DNA from: Asterionellopsis glacialis | Taxonomy: Eukaryota > Bacillariophyta > Plagiogrammaphyceae > Rhaphoneidales > Asterionellopsidaceae | NCBI GenBank assembly: GCA_014885115.2 | Contig: WKLE02001179.1 | Location: forward strand, 5,687-37,137 | Length of the DNA: 31,451 bases | Direction: 5' to 3' | In this document: positions 28,886 to 31,451 of the stretch, piece after piece | Layout of the letters: every line of letters begins with the position of its first letter | Numbering within the stretch: position 1 is the first letter of the stretch | Program-made: the position numbers and the translations under genes | Notes under the pieces: generated by a model | The model's database searches: none | The model's input: the letters and a program-made list of their open reading frames with translations, nothing else | What the model was told of the DNA's origin: nothing

Positions 28886-29752
28886 GGACAGAAAATGTAT
28901 CATGATTAAAGTGTATGAATATTGATCCTCACTACCAGATGCATTTGTTCTCTAAAAATTGCACCAGGTCTACCTGTACATAGAGTATGTCTAAAAATGG
29001 TACCCAGCACTACCGACCTACGAAAACTAGCTGTGTTCTTCTAAAAAGTATATTTCTCCCAAATTCACAAACCACGTCTGGAAAAGAAATGGTTCGCGGA
29101 TCCAAGATACATTTTTAATCCCTATTCCTAATTGTCCTAGCATGTATAGGAGATCTGGATGTCCCCCATACAGTCTGTATCTCTTCTTTGGATCACAAGT
29201 AGGTCCCACTCTCGTTCTCTCTAAAGAGAACATTCTCTCCAGAGACCATGGTCTTACAGAATCAAGCGAAAAAGAATCTGACACCTGCCAAATGATAACC
29301 TGTAAGACTTTTTCTGGTGCTCTATAACATGCTGTACTTGCCAACACTGCGTAAGGCAGCGAATACTAGCACTTTCTGTCCAGCTAGTACTGCCAGAAAG
29401 GAATATACGTTAATATGATGCATTACAACTTCTGAACTGGACTATCGCTGAAATCTTTCAAAATCTGCTTTCATACTTTGATTTAGCAAAAATAATATGT
29501 CTAATAGGAAGTCGTAAAATGGACGTTGATCATTTTGCGCTATTGATCCGTGTAGCAGCTATCTTATATTACCTCACTTCTCGTGTTACAATGCAGAACA
29601 GGAAGAAGATTATTAAATGCAAATTTAAGAGATATTCCTAACTTTTATAACCACAATGAGGTTGTACCTAAGTTGTGGATGGAAGAAAGGAGTCTTTGTC
29701 AGACGTGACTGGTGTCCTTGGAATTTGACAACAACACAAAAAACGAAACTTT

Positions 29753-30679
29753 TCAATTTTCATCAAGATCAGGTGGTGTATTGAAGGCTCTCCATCCCAG
29801 GATACCAGAAACTAGAAGGGAAGGTCCGTATACCAAGCTTAAAGGACGGAATGGTTTAGCCCATAAATACTTTTGAAAGAAAAGTACTGCATATCTTCGT
29901 AACATCGTCCAGTAATCACTATAAAAACAGAGATGATGATTATAGAATGCCAATATCCAAATGCATAAAGTGCACAAGGAACTTGCCAAAAACATATTCA
30001 TACGTTTCGCACTTGTTGTTTCACAATCCTTTTCTATGACCAATTCGATAGCCACAGAAGCTAACCAATGGAATAAGCCCTGAAGGAAACCAATTTGAAT
30101 TGTTAGATATTCAAACTCATGATGGTGTTTTAAAAGTGCTAAACTTGATGTGTAGCCAACTGCTGCTGCCTTAGATGCCTCACCATGTCCTAGGAGTACC
30201 GACCCTGTGACTGTCGAAACAAAGATAGATATAACCTCCAAGGCAAACGACGATGCTAATAAAAAACGACACATTAACTTGGCAATTCGAATCCATGGTT
30301 TATCAGTCTTTTTAGGCGCATAGTCTTCACGTGTTTCAGATAATGTTACCAACACAGCTCCAGCTACCAACGCAGCAGGTGCACCTAAATTAGCTGTCCA
30401 ATCCCATGCATCATGTGCCATATCAATACTGTCATACACAAGACTACTCAATTCAATGCCACCAAAAGCAGCGTCAAGTTTGGTTGATGACGATTGCGAC
30501 GATGACAAGGATCGTGTCTTGATTTTGTTGAAAACCATTCCATCAGGACCCGCAAATGGATTTGAAGCACGTCCTTTTTCGTTCAATAGGAACGAAGCTT
30601 TTGGGTTAGATGGGAGAAAAGCATCACACCACCCATGAAGCCAAGATGCCACAAGTACTAGGCGTAGCATAGAAAACAT
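29753..30679 (-). CDS. Multipass membrane protein with plastid-type bipartite presequence
   Basis: The 308-residue product starts at the ATG at 30679 with a clear signal peptide (1-20) ending in CDA, followed by Phe21 (FLPSNP). This resembles the AxAFxP motif of proteins targeted into secondary red plastids, and the next 45 residues are Ser/Lys-rich like a transit peptide (KASFLL..., TRSLSSSQSSSTKLDA). About five hydrophobic segments follow (98-114, 136-158, 193-214, 229-250, 281-299). Paired histidines (KHHHEFE at 184-190, YNHHLCF at 246-252) could bind metal or quinone, but this is speculative. No characterised family was recognised. A plastid envelope or thylakoid membrane location is inferred from the presequence. 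There is no intron, and the stop lies after an acidic end (PPDLDEN). Confidence 0.75.
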   Translation of the reverse strand: MFSMLRLVLVASWLHGWCDAFLPSNPKASFLLNEKGRASNPFAGPDGMVFNKIKTRSLSSSQSSSTKLDAAFGGIELSSLVYDSIDMAHDAWDWTANLGAPAALVAGAVLVTLSETREDYAPKKTDKPWIRIAKLMCRFLLASSFALEVISIFVSTVTGSVLLGHGEASKAAAVGYTSSLALLKHHHEFEYLTIQIGFLQGLFHWLASVAIELVIEKDCETTSAKRMNMFLASSLCTLCIWILAFYNHHLCFYSDYWTMLRRYAVLFFQKYLWAKPFRPLSLVYGPSLLVSGILGWRAFNTPPDLDEN

Positions 30680-30904
30680 AACGACGATTCAGTGCTCGTG
30701 GGTTTTAATCGATTGATGACGAAAGTGTGTGGTCCTTTTAGAGTCCTTCAATGATCGTTTTCCACATTGGAACATAAAAACTTTGACAGTTTATTGATGT
30801 GTCTGGTGTCGCAGATGATGTGTTGTGCTCTCGCGGGAGGGGACACAGGTCTTCCTGTTGAGAAGATCTGAAAAGATACACTGTACAACTCACTGACAGA
30901 CCCC

Positions 30905-30915
30905 GTACCAGGTAC
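30905..30915. promoter_or_regulatory. Full GTACCAGGTAC palindrome (plastid membrane protein upstream region)
   Basis: This is the only copy matching the full 11-bp palindrome, followed by an additional GTAC at 30921-30924. It lies 226 bp upstream of the ATG at 30679. Function is unknown. Confidence 0.4.
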
Positions 30916-31025
30916 AGACAGTACAATGGATTTCGATGTAAATGAGCAGTAAGTACCGTTTTCTTTCGGTTTGACCTAGAAAACATAATCAATTTAGTAT
31001 AAGTATGACATTCGTTTTTACTCAA

Positions 31026-31235
31026 CTAATGTGGAAGGATGTCCATGCTACATATTTGTACAGAGTTTGTAGAGTACTGAGCAACTCTGGTCAACTTTTG
31101 TTCGTATTGGGAATCATAATCTGAACTGTCAGAATATCCATCATGGTGATTCTTGTAAGAAGTATTTGATGGAGAGGGTTGTTCATTGCATTTCCATTTT
31201 CTGCATTCTTTTTGCATTCCACTAATTTTGTTCAT
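31026..31235 (-). CDS. Possible small protein or first exon, 69 residues, unassigned
   Basis: The frame begins with an ATG at 31235 and is hydrophilic, with two Cys near the start (KECRKWKC) and a Ser/Asp/Tyr-rich stretch (DGYSDSSDYDSQYEQ). The composition is unlike the surrounding A/T-rich spacer, which hints at coding. A downstream acceptor-like TTTTCTAG followed by about 70 open codons (30740-30974) suggests it might be the first exon of a spliced gene. No domain or homolog is recognised, and chance is quite possible. Confidence 0.2.
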   Translation of the reverse strand: MNKISGMQKECRKWKCNEQPSPSNTSYKNHHDGYSDSSDYDSQYEQKLTRVAQYSTNSVQICSMDILPH

Positions 31236-31451
31236 TATAATTGGTTGGTCTTGTACTCCAACCGTTTAACGGTAGTAACCGTCTTTTTTTTAGTGCAGAG
31301 CTCCAAACCTCTCCCCAGGTTGTTTGATCTCATCCCCCCCCCTCAAGATGTTTCTCAGATCTTCCAAATCTATGTTCTTTATACATTAACTTATATTGTC
31401 GATTGCATGCGTTTTGTCATTTCTGAGTTGATTTCCGAGTATTTATACTCT

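Larger units (their letters stand above)
28474..29752. other. Intergenic spacer between two minus-strand genes
   Basis: This 1.28 kb stretch holds the kinase promoter and the 3' end of the next gene. It contains a 14-bp direct repeat (28544-28573), TACCAGGTA (28877-28885), ACCAGGTCTACCTGTACAT (28963-28981) and a 7-bp stem (29372-29378 with 29394-29400). The frame at 29027-29347 (-) starts with GTG and has no recognisable domain. No RNA gene was seen. Confidence 0.5.
30680..31451. other. Upstream region and unassigned sequence to window end
   Basis: This 772 bp region lies upstream of the plastid-type membrane protein. It contains the fully palindromic GTACCAGGTAC (30905-30915), 226 bp upstream of its ATG. 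Minus-strand frames occur at 31026-31235 (ATG start) and 30738-31025 (TTG start); between them is a CTAG acceptor-like site near 30975-30978. These could be fragments of a small spliced gene, but I could not build a convincing one. Confidence 0.4.

Noticed and set aside
29027..29347. 106-residue minus-strand open frame
   Set aside because: It begins with GTG, with no domain, no splice partner and an isolated position in a spacer.
30738..31025. 95-residue minus-strand open frame and an overlapping open frame after a CTAG acceptor-like site
   Set aside because: The track-length frame starts with TTG; the alternative exon needs an uncertain donor and contains the recurring GTACCAGGTAC motif. 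Kept only as a hint under the 31026-31235 entry.

Overview
This is nuclear DNA from a unicellular stramenopile alga, most likely a diatom. Genes are intron-poor, with short GT-AG introns (72-125 bp), A/T-rich spacers and long Ser/Asn/Gln/Asp-rich low-complexity tracts. Two proteins begin with an ER signal peptide followed by a Phe-containing motif, as in proteins imported into secondary red plastids. The cysteine-rich CGCP receptor and the SET protein with a C-terminal DYG..YE..R motif also fit stramenopile-type families. I cannot name the genus. No rRNA, tRNA, CRISPR array, intact transposon or viral gene was recognised.

Layout: a truncated 3' gene end (+, to 445) faces a plastid-type SufS cysteine desulfurase (-, 1036-2673). 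A 1.2 kb spacer with two sets of tandem repeats follows. Next comes a three-exon diacylglycerol kinase-like gene (-, 3894-8213) and a 2OG-Fe(II)/prolyl-4-hydroxylase-like gene (-, 9495-11552); both proteins start with an N-myristoylation-type Met-Gly. A small uncertain gene (-, about 12 kb) is followed by an FBXO22-like F-box/FIST gene (+, 13227-14912) and a three-exon seven-helix receptor with a cysteine-repeat ectodomain (+, 15451-17439). The receptor converges on a two-exon, eight-helix internally duplicated membrane protein (-, 17653-18738).

The largest gene, 20206-27221 (+), has six exons and encodes about 2169 residues. By motif it carries a PDZ-like fold, Tudor-like modules, three CXXC-type zinc fingers each followed by an MBD/TAM-like domain, two AP2-like segments, a novel aromatic repeat region and a C-terminal SET-like domain. 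It is the best candidate for an undescribed chromatin system: several DNA- or chromatin-reading modules joined to a methyltransferase-like end. All five of its introns sit at only two homologous module positions, so the protein seems to have grown by internal duplication of intron-bearing units. A Ser/Thr kinase-like gene (-, 27289-28473) converges on it 67 bp away, and a plastid-targeted-type membrane protein (-, 29753-30679) follows.

The spacers share a palindromic motif, GTACCWGGTAC or its core, seen in most of the long intergenic regions. The spacer upstream of sufS has three CRE-like inverted half-site pairs at a 45-46 bp period. The genes have no evident shared pathway; the window is an ordinary gene-dense euchromatic segment with one exceptional chromatin gene. 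All exon joins were inferred by eye from reading frame and splice sites, without transcript data.
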